Assembly (NCBI RefSeq): GCF_036884275.1 | Contig: NZ_CP145607.1 | Location: 1,971,001-2,035,000 of the forward strand | DNA length: 64,000 nt | DNA from: Sphingomonas kaistensis | GTDB lineage: Bacteria > Pseudomonadota > Alphaproteobacteria > Sphingomonadales > Sphingomonadaceae | Direction of reading: 5' to 3' | Translations under genes and position numbers: made by a program | Part shown: in pieces, positions 1 through 9,163 of the stretch | Layout: every line of letters begins with the position of its first letter | Numbering within the stretch: position 1 is the first letter of the stretch | Notes under the pieces: generated by a model | What the model saw: the letters and a program-made list of their open reading frames with translations, nothing else | Databases searched by the model: none | Told to the model about the DNA's origin: nothing

Positions 1-401
1 GCTGGGTGGACGCGATGCTGGACGGGGAAAACATCACCATCAATGGCGACGGCGAGACCAGCCGCGACTTCTGCTTCGCCGCCAATGCCGTTCAGGCCAA
101 TCTCCTCGCCGCGCTGGCTCCGGACGAAGTGCAGGGCGAAGTGTTCAACGTCGCGGTGGGTGAACGGACGACCCTCAATCAGCTGTTCGAGCTGCTTCAG
201 GACGGGCTTCAGCGCCATGGTCGCAACGCGCTTGGTGAAGCCGTCTATGGTCCGTTTCGCGCCGGCGATGTCCGCCATAGCGAAGCCGATATCGGCAAGG
301 CGGCGACATTTCTCGGCTACGCCCCGACCCACGATATCAAGGCCGGGATCGAGGAGGCCCTGCCATGGTATCTAGAGCAGGCCGCGAGCAAACGGGATTG
401 A
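1..401 (+). CDS. UDP-N-acetylglucosamine 4-epimerase-like SDR (3' end only)
   Basis: C-terminal about 133 residues of an NAD-dependent epimerase/dehydratase; the 5' part lies left of the window, so the ATG at 6 is internal. The segments AVQANLLAAL and EVFNVAVGERTTLNQLF are typical of the C-terminal substrate-binding half of WbpP/TviC-type UDP-GlcNAc 4-epimerases, which make UDP-GalNAc or its uronic acid for surface polysaccharides. This fits the export and polymerisation genes that follow on the same strand 66 bases later. The family is clear, the exact sugar specificity is inferred. Confidence 0.8.
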   Translation, partial: WVDAMLDGENITINGDGETSRDFCFAANAVQANLLAALAPDEVQGEVFNVAVGERTTLNQLFELLQDGLQRHGRNALGEAVYGPFRAGDVRHSEADIGKAATFLGYAPTHDIKAGIEEALPWYLEQAASKRD

Positions 402-467
402 GCCACTAGATTGCGTAATGGATGCTTTATGGTCCATTGCGGCGTCGAGTGGTAAAGGGTCTCGGTT

Positions 468-1163
468 ATGCGTTTGACGTCAAGACTTCCCCTGGCTGCG
501 GCCCTTGCCTCGGCAATCACGCTCACGGGCTGCGTCGACAAGCCCGGTGGTCCCATCCCCTACAACGTGGCGCTGGCCCCGCCGGACCAGCCGCGTGCGC
601 TCAGCCTCGAGGAAAATTACCGCATCGCGCCGCTCGATACGGTAACCGTGAACGTGTTTCGCCAGAAGGATCTGTCGGGCGATTATGAGGTCGATCTGAC
701 CGGCCGCATCAGCATGCCGTTGATCGGCACGGTGGAAGCTGTGGACCTGACCGCAGCGCAGCTCGATCAGAAGATCACCGCCGCCTACAGCCAGAAGTAT
801 CTCGTCAATCCGGACGTGGCGGTGGGGGTCAAGTCGTCGACCCGCCGTTCGGTGACCGTCGACGGCGCGGTGAAGTCGAGCGGTTCGTTCCCGGTCAACG
901 GCCCGCTCAGCCTGCTGCAGGCGATCGCGCTCTCCGGCGGCGCTACCGATGACGCCAACCTGCGCCGCGTGGCGGTTTTCCGCACGGTGTCGGGCCAGCG
1001 GCAGGCCGCCGCCTTCGATCTCCAGCAGATCCGCCGCGGGCAGGCACCCGATCCCGCCATCTACGCCGGCGACATCGTGGTGGTGGACGGATCCCGGGTG
1101 AAGGAAACGCAGAAGCGGATCCTCAGCAACATCCCGATCCTCTCCATTTTCCGGCCCTTCTGA
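468..1163 (+). CDS. Polysaccharide export outer-membrane lipoprotein (Wza/GumB-like)
   Basis: A 231-residue protein with a lipoprotein signal: hydrophobic leader followed by lipobox LTGC with Cys at about residue 22. The mature part has the polysaccharide-export domain (YRIAPLDTVTVNVFRQKDLS) then an SLBB-like domain (VTVDGAVKSSGSFPV, LLQAIALSGG). Wza-family lipoproteins form the outer-membrane channel for capsular or exopolysaccharide. The length is short compared with E. coli Wza (about 380), as in GumB/ExoF-like proteins. It precedes the inner-membrane co-polymerase gene, with which it would form the trans-envelope export complex. Confidence 0.93.
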   Translation: MRLTSRLPLAAALASAITLTGCVDKPGGPIPYNVALAPPDQPRALSLEENYRIAPLDTVTVNVFRQKDLSGDYEVDLTGRISMPLIGTVEAVDLTAAQLDQKITAAYSQKYLVNPDVAVGVKSSTRRSVTVDGAVKSSGSFPVNGPLSLLQAIALSGGATDDANLRRVAVFRTVSGQRQAAAFDLQQIRRGQAPDPAIYAGDIVVVDGSRVKETQKRILSNIPILSIFRPF

Positions 1164-1199
1164 CCCCTTCGGGCGCCGCTGCCGTAAAGGAACGCAGTC

Positions 1200-3410
1200 T
1201 TGAACCGTGACCTCGCCTTTCACTCGAACGGGCGCCTGCCGGCAGCACCGGGAGACGTGCCGCCGGGTGCGCTTCCGCAGGTCAGTCGCGGCCGCCTTGC
1301 GATGCAGGGCAATCAGCTCGATTTTCACGGGCTGCTGCGGATCGTTCGGGAATGGCGCTGGCTGATCCTCGCCGCGGCTGTCCTGGGCCTCGCCGGCGCG
1401 ATCATCGTCACCATGCTGACGACCCCGCTGTACCGCTCCTTCGTGACGCTGGAGGTCAATCCGCCGCAGGTGCAAGTGCTCGCCAAGGATGATCAGCAAA
1501 GCCAGTCCTACCAGAATTGGGATTTCATCGCGACGCAGGTCGGGCTCCTGCAAAGCCGGGCCGTGGCGGAGCGCACCGCGCAGGACCTCAATCTCGTCGC
1601 CAATCCGGCGGTCGTCGGCACCGAAGGCGCGGTGCCCGAACGTCTCGCCCGCGCGACGAGTTTGGTCGCCGGCGGCCTCAGCGTCACCATGCCCGAAGAA
1701 GGCACGCTGATCCGCTACAGCTATACCTCGGCTGATCCGCAGCTGGCCGCGACAATCGCCAACGGCGTTGCCGACAGCTTCATCAACGCCGGGCTCCAGC
1801 GCCGGTTCGAAAGCTCGGCCTATGCCCGCCAGTTTCTCGAGCGGCAGATCAACAAGACCCGCGGCGACCTGGAAAAGAGCGAGCAGTCGCTGGCCCGCTA
1901 CGCGCAGGCCGAAGGGATCATCAATCTTGGCGGCGGCAGCGGGCAGGGCGGGTCGGGCTCGCCCGAAGCCGGTAATTCGCTTCAGGGCGACAGCCTTGCC
2001 GCGCTGAACGCGGCGCTGGCCCAGGCCACCGCCCGGCGCGTCGCGGCCGAAGGCGCCTATCGGGCGGCCGCCGCGTCGGGACCCGGCAGCGCGGTCACCA
2101 ATTCGACGCAGGGGCTTCGCAACGCCCGGGCTACGCTCGAAGCCGAATATAGCGAAAAGCGTGCCTCGCTTCAGCCCGAGCATCCCGAGATGATCAGCCT
2201 GCGCCAGCGGATCGACGAACTCGGTCAGCAGATCGCCCGCGAAGCGTCGCAGGTCAGCGCAGGCGTCAACAACACGCTCGGCGCCGAATATCGCGGCGCG
2301 GCCGCGGCCGAACGCGCGCTTCAGGGCCGGGTCAATGCGCTGAAGGGTCAGGTCCTCGACCTGCGCGGCCGCAGCGTGCGCTACGGCATCCTCCAGCGCG
2401 AGGTGGACACCAACCGCAGCCTGTATGACGCGCTGCTCGGTCGCTACAAGGAGATCGGCGTCGCCGGCGGGATCGGCACCTCGCCGATCTCGATCGTCGA
2501 CCGGGCCGAGCCCGCGGGCGCGCCGTTCAAGCCCAATCTGCCGCGCAACCTCATGGCGGGCCTCGCCCTCGGCCTCGTCGGCGGGCTCGGCGCAGCGATC
2601 GGCCTCGACCTTCTGCGCGACACCATCCGCACCCGCGAGGACATGCGTTCCAAGCTCGGCCTGGCCTGTATCGGCCAAATCCCCAAGCGCCAGACCAAAG
2701 GCGATTTCATCGAGGATCTGAAGGATCCGGGCTCGGTCGTCTCGGAAGCCTATAGCGCCACCGCGGCGGCCCTGCGCTTTACCACCGAACATGGCGCGCC
2801 GCGGGTGATGATGGTGACCTCGACCTCGCCGGCGGAAGGCAAGTCGTCCTCGGCGCTGTCGCTTGCACAGAATTTCGCCCGGCGCGGAGTGAACGTGCTG
2901 CTGATCGACGCCGATCTTCGCAAGCCCGCCTTCCGCGCCGCCAACGACGACATCGGCCTGACCAAGCTTCTCACTAACGACGAAGACCTGCAGGCGCATG
3001 TGGCGCCGACGCAGTTCGACAATCTGTCGCTGCTGCCCTGCGGCACGCTTCCGCCCAACCCGGCCGATCTCCTGGCAACGGCGCGGTTCGGGATGATCAT
3101 CGACGAGGCGATGCAGCATTTTCAGATGGTGATCATCGATAGCCCGCCCGTCATGGGCCTCGCCGACGCACCGCTGATCGCGCACGCCTGCCGCAACGTG
3201 GTCTTCGTGGTCGAAAGCGGCCGCACCCGCACCCGTCAGGCGGCCGAGGCACTCAACAATCTCGAGGCGTCGGGCGCGCATCTGGTCGGCGGCTTGCTGA
3301 CCAAGGCGAACGAAAGCGACGGCAACTACAGCTATTACAATTACCGGTACGGCGAGCTCGCCGACAAGCGGGAGCGGATCGCTCTTATTCCCCACCATCA
3401 GGATACTTGA
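1200..3410 (+). CDS. Polysaccharide co-polymerase with BY-kinase domain (Wzz/GumC-like)
   Basis: A 736-residue inner-membrane protein. It starts at TTG with an AAAGGA ribosome site nine bases upstream. Wzz N-terminal domain with a first membrane helix near residues 54-73, a long periplasmic coiled-coil region with a Gly/Ser-rich insert near 245, and a second helix near 450-472. The cytoplasmic bacterial tyrosine-kinase domain has Walker A SPAEGKSS (about 543), Walker A' LLIDADLRK (about 567) and Walker B MVIIDSPPV (about 642). It ends with a tyrosine cluster (NYSYYNYRY, about 709), the usual autophosphorylation tail. Fused co-polymerase and kinase regulates chain length and export. Its TGA stop shares a base with the next start, so the genes are translationally coupled. 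Confidence 0.93.
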   Translation: MNRDLAFHSNGRLPAAPGDVPPGALPQVSRGRLAMQGNQLDFHGLLRIVREWRWLILAAAVLGLAGAIIVTMLTTPLYRSFVTLEVNPPQVQVLAKDDQQSQSYQNWDFIATQVGLLQSRAVAERTAQDLNLVANPAVVGTEGAVPERLARATSLVAGGLSVTMPEEGTLIRYSYTSADPQLAATIANGVADSFINAGLQRRFESSAYARQFLERQINKTRGDLEKSEQSLARYAQAEGIINLGGGSGQGGSGSPEAGNSLQGDSLAALNAALAQATARRVAAEGAYRAAAASGPGSAVTNSTQGLRNARATLEAEYSEKRASLQPEHPEMISLRQRIDELGQQIAREASQVSAGVNNTLGAEYRGAAAAERALQGRVNALKGQVLDLRGRSVRYGILQREVDTNRSLYDALLGRYKEIGVAGGIGTSPISIVDRAEPAGAPFKPNLPRNLMAGLALGLVGGLGAAIGLDLLRDTIRTREDMRSKLGLACIGQIPKRQTKGDFIEDLKDPGSVVSEAYSATAAALRFTTEHGAPRVMMVTSTSPAEGKSSSALSLAQNFARRGVNVLLIDADLRKPAFRAANDDIGLTKLLTNDEDLQAHVAPTQFDNLSLLPCGTLPPNPADLLATARFGMIIDEAMQHFQMVIIDSPPVMGLADAPLIAHACRNVVFVVESGRTRTRQAAEALNNLEASGAHLVGGLLTKANESDGNYSYYNYRYGELADKRERIALIPHHQDT

Positions 3411-4597
3411 TGGCCGTCGACGTGGACGCTGGGGCGCGGCGATCATGGCTGAGCTGGATCGGGTTGGCGGCCGTGTTGCTGCTCGCGCTGCAGGCCGGGC
3501 GTAGCGCCTTCGTCGAGGCGCTCGGAGCGCGAAAGCCGCAGGCGGCGCACACGCTGTGGCCGTCGCACCCCGTGCCGCTCACCACCCTCGCGCTCGCCGA
3601 GATCGGCGCGGCGGCACGCACGCTCAAGCCTCCGCCCGCTTCCGCGCTCGCGCAAATGCGCGAAGCGGGACGGGTCGATCCGCTTGCCGTGGAGCCGCTT
3701 CTCACCGCCGCTGCCGAACGTCTTTCGAGAGGAGACCGCGCGCGGGGCGAAACCCTGCTCAAGGCTGCGCTGCACCGGGAGCCCCGCTCGACGGCGGCGC
3801 ATTTCATGCTTGCCGACCTGTTAATCCGGGAAGGACGCGTCGGTGATGCGCTGGCGAACGTGGCGGTGCTTGGTCGCCGGTTGGGCGGCGGCCGGGTCGA
3901 TGCCTTTGCCGGAACGCTTGCCGTCTATCTTCGCGATTCCGGCAAGGTCGCCGAGATGCGACCCGTGCTCGACAGCAATCCGGAGCTCAAGAAAGCGGTC
4001 ATGACCGCCCTCGCGCAGGATCCGGCCGCAAGCCCGTCGCTTCGCCTGCTGACCCGGCCGGGCGATGCCGGGGCACCGTGGTTCCGCACCGCGTTCGAGC
4101 GGCAGCTTGGCGCCGGCGATCTTGCCGGAGCCCGCGGCTTGCTGAGCGCGGCGAAGGTCGGCGGAGGAACGTCACTGACCTCGTGGACGGACGACAAGGC
4201 CGGGCCTTTGGCATGGCGTCTTCCAACGACGCCCGACGGGGTCGCCGAAGCGGCCCCTGGCGGCTTGCTGCGGCTCGTCTATTATGGTCGCAACGACACC
4301 GCGCTGGCCGATCACCTCCTGCTGCTCCCGGCCGGCGCGTATCGTTTCCAGGCGCAATATGCGGGTTCGCCGCCGGCGGGATCGTTCGAATGGCGTGTGA
4401 CTTGCCTGCAAGGTAACCGCGCTATCGCCACGTGGCCGGCCAACTCCGTCAGCAGCGCGCAGCTTATACGGGTGCCGGCCGACTGCCCCGCGCAGCGTCT
4501 GGCGCTGTGGGGCCGGATGGGCGAGTTCCCGCGCACGGTCTCGGCCGAATTGCTTCGGGTAGGTCTCGATCCGATCCAGGCGGGCGCCGCGCGATGA
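3410..4597 (+). CDS. TPR-like membrane-anchored protein of the polysaccharide locus
   Basis: About 395 residues of unknown function. I chose ATG 3410 (overlapping the previous stop as TGATG) rather than the TTG one codon earlier. It has one N-terminal membrane helix (WIGLAAVLLLALQAG) and then alpha-helical, TPR-like repeats, for example ETLLKAALHREPRSTAAHFM and ADLLIREGRVGDALA around residues 115-155. The C-terminal third is beta-rich with a short LLLPAGAYRFQAQYAG segment. It sits between the co-polymerase and the ligase/polymerase and overlaps both neighbours by a few bases, so it is probably a scaffold or accessory protein of polysaccharide assembly. No family is confidently recognised. Confidence 0.75.
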   Translation: MAVDVDAGARRSWLSWIGLAAVLLLALQAGRSAFVEALGARKPQAAHTLWPSHPVPLTTLALAEIGAAARTLKPPPASALAQMREAGRVDPLAVEPLLTAAAERLSRGDRARGETLLKAALHREPRSTAAHFMLADLLIREGRVGDALANVAVLGRRLGGGRVDAFAGTLAVYLRDSGKVAEMRPVLDSNPELKKAVMTALAQDPAASPSLRLLTRPGDAGAPWFRTAFERQLGAGDLAGARGLLSAAKVGGGTSLTSWTDDKAGPLAWRLPTTPDGVAEAAPGGLLRLVYYGRNDTALADHLLLLPAGAYRFQAQYAGSPPAGSFEWRVTCLQGNRAIATWPANSVSSAQLIRVPADCPAQRLALWGRMGEFPRTVSAELLRVGLDPIQAGAAR

Positions 4598-5976
4598 GTG
4601 CCAAGCTTCGCCAATCGGCTGTCCCCTTGTTCCTGTTCGCCTGCCTGCTTCTCGGCGGCAGTCCGCAGGGCATTTGGCGCAATCTCCTGCTTCAGATTGT
4701 CGGCCTCGGACTGATCGCCTGGGCGCTGATGGCGGCCGAGCGCAGCCATCCGACCAGCGCGGGGCGACTGCTGCTGTGGCTGTGTGGCCTGTGGTTCGCG
4801 CTGGTCCTACTCCAACTCGTGCCCCTGCCGCCCGCTTGGTGGAGCGCGCTTCCGGGCCGGGCGCCGGTGCTCGAGGGCTTCGAACTCAGGGGTGAGCCGC
4901 TGCCGTGGTTGCCGGTCTCGCTCACACCGGCCGCGACCTGGTCGATTCTGCCGCTGATGGCCGTACCCTTGGGGCTGATCGCCGCCGTGGTGGTGCTGGG
5001 CGCCTATCGCTCGCGCTGGGTCATCGGCGCGCTGGTGATCGGGACCTGCCTGTCGGTGCTGCTGGGAGCCATTCAACTGAGCCAGGGCGGCCTCTACCTG
5101 TACGACAATTACAACACCGAGGCCGCGACCGGGCTATTCGCCAACAGCAATCACCAGGCCACCCTGCTACTGGCGACCCTGCCTTTCCTCGGCGCCCTGA
5201 TCGGGCTTCAGCAGCAATCGCGAAGCAACGGACGGCGCTCGCGTCAGTCGGCGGCGCTCGGGCGGATCGTCATCGCGCTTGGTGCGGTGGCGGTGATCGT
5301 GCTGGGGATCATCCTTAATGGATCGATGGCCGGTCTCGCGCTGCTGGTGCCGGTAGCCTTGGCGACCCTTGCCGTGTCGCTGCCGAGGGCCGGCAAAGCG
5401 CCGCGAGTGCTCGTTTCGTTGGCAGTGCTGCTGATGCTGGGCGCCCTTGTCGCGCTTGCGTCCTTTACCGATGCCGGCAGCAACACGACCTCGCTCGCGA
5501 CCCGCTCCGACATCTACCGCGTCACGTGGCAGGCGATCGGCGACACCTTCCCGGTGGGCACCGGCCTCGGCAGCTTCCGCGAATATTATCGGCTTGACGA
5601 GAACCCGGCGCTGGTTGATTCCTTTTTCGTCAATCACGCGCATAGCGATCCGCTGGAATGGGTGCTGGAAACCGGCCTGCTGGGCACGCTATTGCTCGGC
5701 GCGCTCGTCCTGTGGTGGGCGACCCGGGCCGTCCGGCTATGGCGGGCCGCGCAGCCCGACCTCATCGCGCTGGCGGCGACCATCGCGTCGGGGGCGATCC
5801 TGGCGCACAGCCTGGTCGACTATCCGCTGCGCGATGCGGCGATCCAGGCGGTGTTCGCGGTTTCGCTCGCCTTCATGGCCGAGCCCCGCAGCCACGCCGG
5901 CGAGCAGCGTCGGCGCTCGCGAGGCCGGGCGCCGCGGCACCTGACGCTGGACGATGACGGCTCGGTCAGCGGATAA
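4594..5976 (+). CDS. O-antigen ligase / polysaccharide polymerase family protein
   Basis: A 460-residue polytopic membrane protein starting at ATG 4594 in an ATGA overlap with the previous stop. Repeated hydrophobic helices surround a central region with TGLFANSNHQATLLLATLPF and a large loop with GTGLGSFREYY and VNHAHSDPLEWVLETGLLG, the signature of the Wzy_C/WaaL superfamily (O-antigen ligases and exopolysaccharide polymerases). It would join or polymerise undecaprenyl-linked units on the periplasmic side. The C-terminus is basic and cytoplasmic. The gene ends in an 11-base convergent overlap with the nucleotidyltransferase. Ligase and polymerase activities cannot be told apart from sequence. 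Confidence 0.88.
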   Translation: MSAKLRQSAVPLFLFACLLLGGSPQGIWRNLLLQIVGLGLIAWALMAAERSHPTSAGRLLLWLCGLWFALVLLQLVPLPPAWWSALPGRAPVLEGFELRGEPLPWLPVSLTPAATWSILPLMAVPLGLIAAVVVLGAYRSRWVIGALVIGTCLSVLLGAIQLSQGGLYLYDNYNTEAATGLFANSNHQATLLLATLPFLGALIGLQQQSRSNGRRSRQSAALGRIVIALGAVAVIVLGIILNGSMAGLALLVPVALATLAVSLPRAGKAPRVLVSLAVLLMLGALVALASFTDAGSNTTSLATRSDIYRVTWQAIGDTFPVGTGLGSFREYYRLDENPALVDSFFVNHAHSDPLEWVLETGLLGTLLLGALVLWWATRAVRLWRAAQPDLIALAATIASGAILAHSLVDYPLRDAAIQAVFAVSLAFMAEPRSHAGEQRRRSRGRAPRHLTLDDDGSVSG

Positions 5977-7003
5977 GAAGCTGACCGACCTTGCGCATCA
6001 ATTCGCTCAAAAAGTAATGCGAGCCGGGCACCATCAGCAGCTGTGCGCGGTGGATCGGAAGCGTGCCGAAGCGTCGCTTCGTGGGTTCACCGGAATTGCC
6101 GATCATGTCCGTCGCAATGGCGACCAGCCTCAAGGTCGCGCGATCGGCTTCGAGATCTTCGGGCAGCCTGGTACCGAGCAGGCGGTTGGCGAGGATCAAC
6201 CCGGCCGCGAAGGTTCGTCCGGCACCGAGGCGCGGGGCCTGCCCGGCAATCGCCGCAAGCGCGTCGGGCGGCGTGCGCGCGACCAGCGCCGCGAAATCGG
6301 CCAGCCATTTGACCCGGAACCACGCGCTCGACGCACCGTGCACCGCAAGATAGGGGAGGAGCAGGCGATCGGGCAGGGTCGGCAGCGCAATCCCGCCCGG
6401 CACCTCCACGACCTGCGGCTTCACCGTCGCCACCGCGCTTGGCAGCAAGGCGGGATGGTCACCGAGCCGGCTGTGCAGGTCGAGCAGGATGCCATCGTCG
6501 CTGCGCCACTGGCTTTCCTTGTGCGAGCGATGCCAGTCGGTGGTGTCGACCGATGGATCGGGCACTTGCTGGACGTAGCCAAGCGCTTCCAAAAGCCGCG
6601 CCGCCTTGCCGATGGCATTGGGCGGCACCAGCAGATCGAGATCGAGCTGGTGCTTGAGCAGGGGATCGCCCCACGCCAGCGTGCCGAGTGTCTGACCCTT
6701 GACGAAGAGATGCGGCAGCGACGCACGGCTGAAGGCGCCGTGCACCCGCCCGCTTTCGAGCGCCATGGCGAAACCGTCCGCCACGATGCGCCGAGCCGTC
6801 TCCCCGATGGGCTGCGCGCCAAGCGGCACGATTCCCGTCCGGCTGATCGTCCGCCAGACAAGGCCCTCCACCCGGTGCCGCCGCGCGAGCAGGGTCAGCC
6901 GCGCGCCATCGGCGCGAGCCAGCCGGTCGCCGATCAGCGCAAGATCGGCATCACTATGATGCGGGCGGCAACAGTCGAGCAGCAGGATGAGCATCGGCTC
7001 CAT
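5966..7003 (-). CDS. Nucleotidyltransferase family protein (PF14907 type)
   Basis: A 345-residue protein with the core motif HQLDLDLLVPPNAIGKA near residues 117-133, a D-x-D metal-binding signature, preceded by FVKGQTLG and followed by DLHSRLGDH. This is the uncharacterised nucleotidyltransferase group (NTP_transf_5). Members occur next to polysaccharide loci and in paeninodin-type lasso peptide clusters, where they modify a phosphorylated C-terminal serine. The gene is read leftwards, away from the HprK-like kinase whose start is 68 bases from its own. In known clusters these two families are usually co-directional. The substrate is unknown. Confidence 0.8.
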   Translation of the reverse strand: MEPMLILLLDCCRPHHSDADLALIGDRLARADGARLTLLARRHRVEGLVWRTISRTGIVPLGAQPIGETARRIVADGFAMALESGRVHGAFSRASLPHLFVKGQTLGTLAWGDPLLKHQLDLDLLVPPNAIGKAARLLEALGYVQQVPDPSVDTTDWHRSHKESQWRSDDGILLDLHSRLGDHPALLPSAVATVKPQVVEVPGGIALPTLPDRLLLPYLAVHGASSAWFRVKWLADFAALVARTPPDALAAIAGQAPRLGAGRTFAAGLILANRLLGTRLPEDLEADRATLRLVAIATDMIGNSGEPTKRRFGTLPIHRAQLLMVPGSHYFLSELMRKVGQLLIR

Positions 7004-7071
7004 GCGCTCGTCCTTAGCGGCGACGGGCGGGAAGGAAACAGCGATGCTGCTGCTGGTGGAGCCGACAGGCC

Positions 7072-7977
7072 ATGACCCTGGTCCGCTTGTTCGGCCTTGT
7101 CATCGATAGCGAGGTGCCGCTCCCTAACCTCCTTCCCGCAGCGGCAGGGGCCATAGCGGACGTCCACATCCGTCGCGGACGCGTCGGGACCGACGCGGAC
7201 CTCGTCATTCCCGAGGCAGGACTGTTCAGGGTACGCGACGGCCGCGAGATCATCGTCGAGACGAACGAGGGCGTGTCCGACCGCAATCTGCGCCTGTTTC
7301 TGCTGGGCAGCGCGATGGGCCTGATCCTGCACCAGCGCGGCCTGTTCCCGCTCCACGCCAATGCGGTCGAACTGGACGGTCGGGCGATCGCGGTCGCCGG
7401 TGCGACGGGCGCGGGCAAATCGACGCTAGCGGCGTGGTTCTCCCGAAGCGGGCACCGGATCGTCGGGGATGACGTGGTAGCGCTGAAAGCGACGGCGTGC
7501 ACCGTACTGGCTTATCCCGGACCACCCCGGGTCCGGCTCTGGCGCGAAGCGATGGAGCGATTCGGCATCGACACGAACGGCCTTGAGCCGAGTTACGCCG
7601 ATGACACGGTGGAAAAATGGGACCTGCCCGTCGCGGGCGACGCGCTTGTCGCCGACGCCGTACCGCTTGGCGCGGTGTACGTGCTGGAAGACGGCGCCGA
7701 CATCGCGATCACCAGGCTCGGCGGCGGCGCGGCGGCGGCGACCTTGTTCGATCATACCTATCGCGGCAGTTATGCCGACCGGCAGGCCGAATGGCGCGCC
7801 GAACATTTTCGCGCGGTCGCCGCGGTGGCGAAGTCGGTACCGGTCTTTCGCCTGGAGCGTCCGCGCGACCTCAGCCTGCTTGAGGCGCTTGGCCGTGCGC
7901 TGCTGGCGCATGCCGTGGAGGCAACCGCTCGAACAGCCGCCGAGGATCGGTCAGCAGCACCAGCACCAGACCGCTGA
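7072..7977 (+). CDS. HprK-like serine kinase
   Basis: A 301-residue protein with the HPr kinase/phosphorylase C-terminal fold: Walker A GATGAGKS at residues 110-117, then HRIVGDDVVAL about 20 residues later, the GDD loop characteristic of HprK. It lacks the N-terminal domain of true HprK, and no ptsH lies nearby. Such stand-alone HprK homologues occur in lasso peptide clusters (PadeK phosphorylates the C-terminal serine of a precursor) and near polysaccharide loci. Its divergent neighbour is a nucleotidyltransferase of the family found in the same clusters. The last 107 bases overlap the convergent transporter gene. The kinase family is sure, the target is inferred. Confidence 0.82.
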   Translation: MTLVRLFGLVIDSEVPLPNLLPAAAGAIADVHIRRGRVGTDADLVIPEAGLFRVRDGREIIVETNEGVSDRNLRLFLLGSAMGLILHQRGLFPLHANAVELDGRAIAVAGATGAGKSTLAAWFSRSGHRIVGDDVVALKATACTVLAYPGPPRVRLWREAMERFGIDTNGLEPSYADDTVEKWDLPVAGDALVADAVPLGAVYVLEDGADIAITRLGGGAAAATLFDHTYRGSYADRQAEWRAEHFRAVAAVAKSVPVFRLERPRDLSLLEALGRALLAHAVEATARTAAEDRSAAPAPDR

Positions 7978-9151
7978 GGCCACACAGCGCAAGGCCCCAA
8001 AGATAGGGGATCTGCGTGCCGTCAAACGACTGGCCGATCGCGAAACCCGCCAGCGCGGCAAGAATGGTGCTGACCACCCCCTGGATCGACGAAGCCATGC
8101 CCGCCACCCGCGCCATCCGCTCCATCGCCAGCGTGTTCATGTTGGCCGAGCAGAAGGAGAAACTGGCGAGGACCAGCGCCTGACCGATGACGAAGCCCGG
8201 CAGCCCTTCGCCGAGCGTGGTGGCGATCAGCGCATGGCCAAGGGCCAGGACCGCAAAAGCGACCACGCCCAGATGCGCCACGCGGCGCAGGCCGAACCGC
8301 CCGACCAACTTGCTGTTGGTGAAGCTCGCCAACGCCATCGGCGCCGCCACCGCGCCGAACACGACTCCGATCAGCTCGGGCCGCTTGAAGACGTCGAACA
8401 CGATCTGCTGGATCGAGGCGATGTAGGCGAGCAGGCCGGCGAAGAGCGCGGTCTGAGCAAGGGTGTAGCCGAGCGACTGGCGATCAGTGACCACCGCCTT
8501 GGCACCTTCGGCCAAGTCGGCGAGGCGCAGGGTGCGGCGGTTTTCCTCGCGCAGGGTTTCGGGAATGCGCAGGAAAGCCCAGGTCCCGATCAACGCGCCG
8601 TAAATGCCCAGCACCCAGAAAATCGACTGCCACGGGCCGACGGTCAGGATCAGCTGGCCGGCGCTCGGCGCAAGGACCGGCACCACCATGAAGACCATCG
8701 CCACCAGGCTCATGACGCGGGCCATGGCCTCGCCTTCGAACAGGTCGCGGACCATGGCGAGCACGATCACCCGCGTCGCGGCGGCAGCGGCACCCTGAAA
8801 AGCGCGGCCGGCGATCAGTAGCTCGAAGCTCGGCGCGGCCGAGCAGACGAACGCGAAGCAGACGTAGATGGCGATTCCTACCAGCAGCGTCGGTTTGCGC
8901 CCGAACCGGTCGGCCAGCGGTCCCCAGAACAGCTGCCCAACGCCGAAGCCCAAGGTGTAGGCGATGATCACGAGCTGGCGGCGGTTCTCTTCCTCGACGC
9001 CGAGGTGGCTGGCGATATCGGCCAGCGCCGGGATCATCGCATCGATGCCGATCGCATTCAGCGCCATCAGCGCCGCAAGCAGCACGATCGTCTCGCGCGA
9101 GCCGGGGCGCGGCCCGGAGCCGAGCGGGGAGGGGTGATGGAGGGAAACCAT
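7871..9151 (-). CDS. MFS drug-resistance transporter (Bcr/CflA type)
   Basis: A 426-residue 12-helix transporter. The motif GQLFWGPLADRFGRKPTLLVG after the second helix is the MFS motif A, and the N-terminus (LLAALMALNAIGIDAMIPAL) is typical of the Bcr/CflA multidrug efflux group. It is the last gene of a leftward operon (symporter, HAD phosphatase, transporter) with 12 bases to the upstream gene. Its 3' end runs 107 bases into the 3' end of the HprK-like gene on the other strand. Substrate unknown. Confidence 0.88.
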   Translation of the reverse strand: MVSLHHPSPLGSGPRPGSRETIVLLAALMALNAIGIDAMIPALADIASHLGVEEENRRQLVIIAYTLGFGVGQLFWGPLADRFGRKPTLLVGIAIYVCFAFVCSAAPSFELLIAGRAFQGAAAAATRVIVLAMVRDLFEGEAMARVMSLVAMVFMVVPVLAPSAGQLILTVGPWQSIFWVLGIYGALIGTWAFLRIPETLREENRRTLRLADLAEGAKAVVTDRQSLGYTLAQTALFAGLLAYIASIQQIVFDVFKRPELIGVVFGAVAAPMALASFTNSKLVGRFGLRRVAHLGVVAFAVLALGHALIATTLGEGLPGFVIGQALVLASFSFCSANMNTLAMERMARVAGMASSIQGVVSTILAALAGFAIGQSFDGTQIPYLWGLALCGLSGLVLVLLTDPRRLFERLPPRHAPAAHGQAPQAG

Positions 9152-9163
9152 GAAGAGGCTGCT

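Noticed and set aside
480-3446. A 988-codon open frame antisense to the Wza and Wzz genes
   Set aside because: It is a shadow of high-GC codon bias; the translation is Arg/Gly/Asp-rich with no domain, and the sense strand has well-supported genes.
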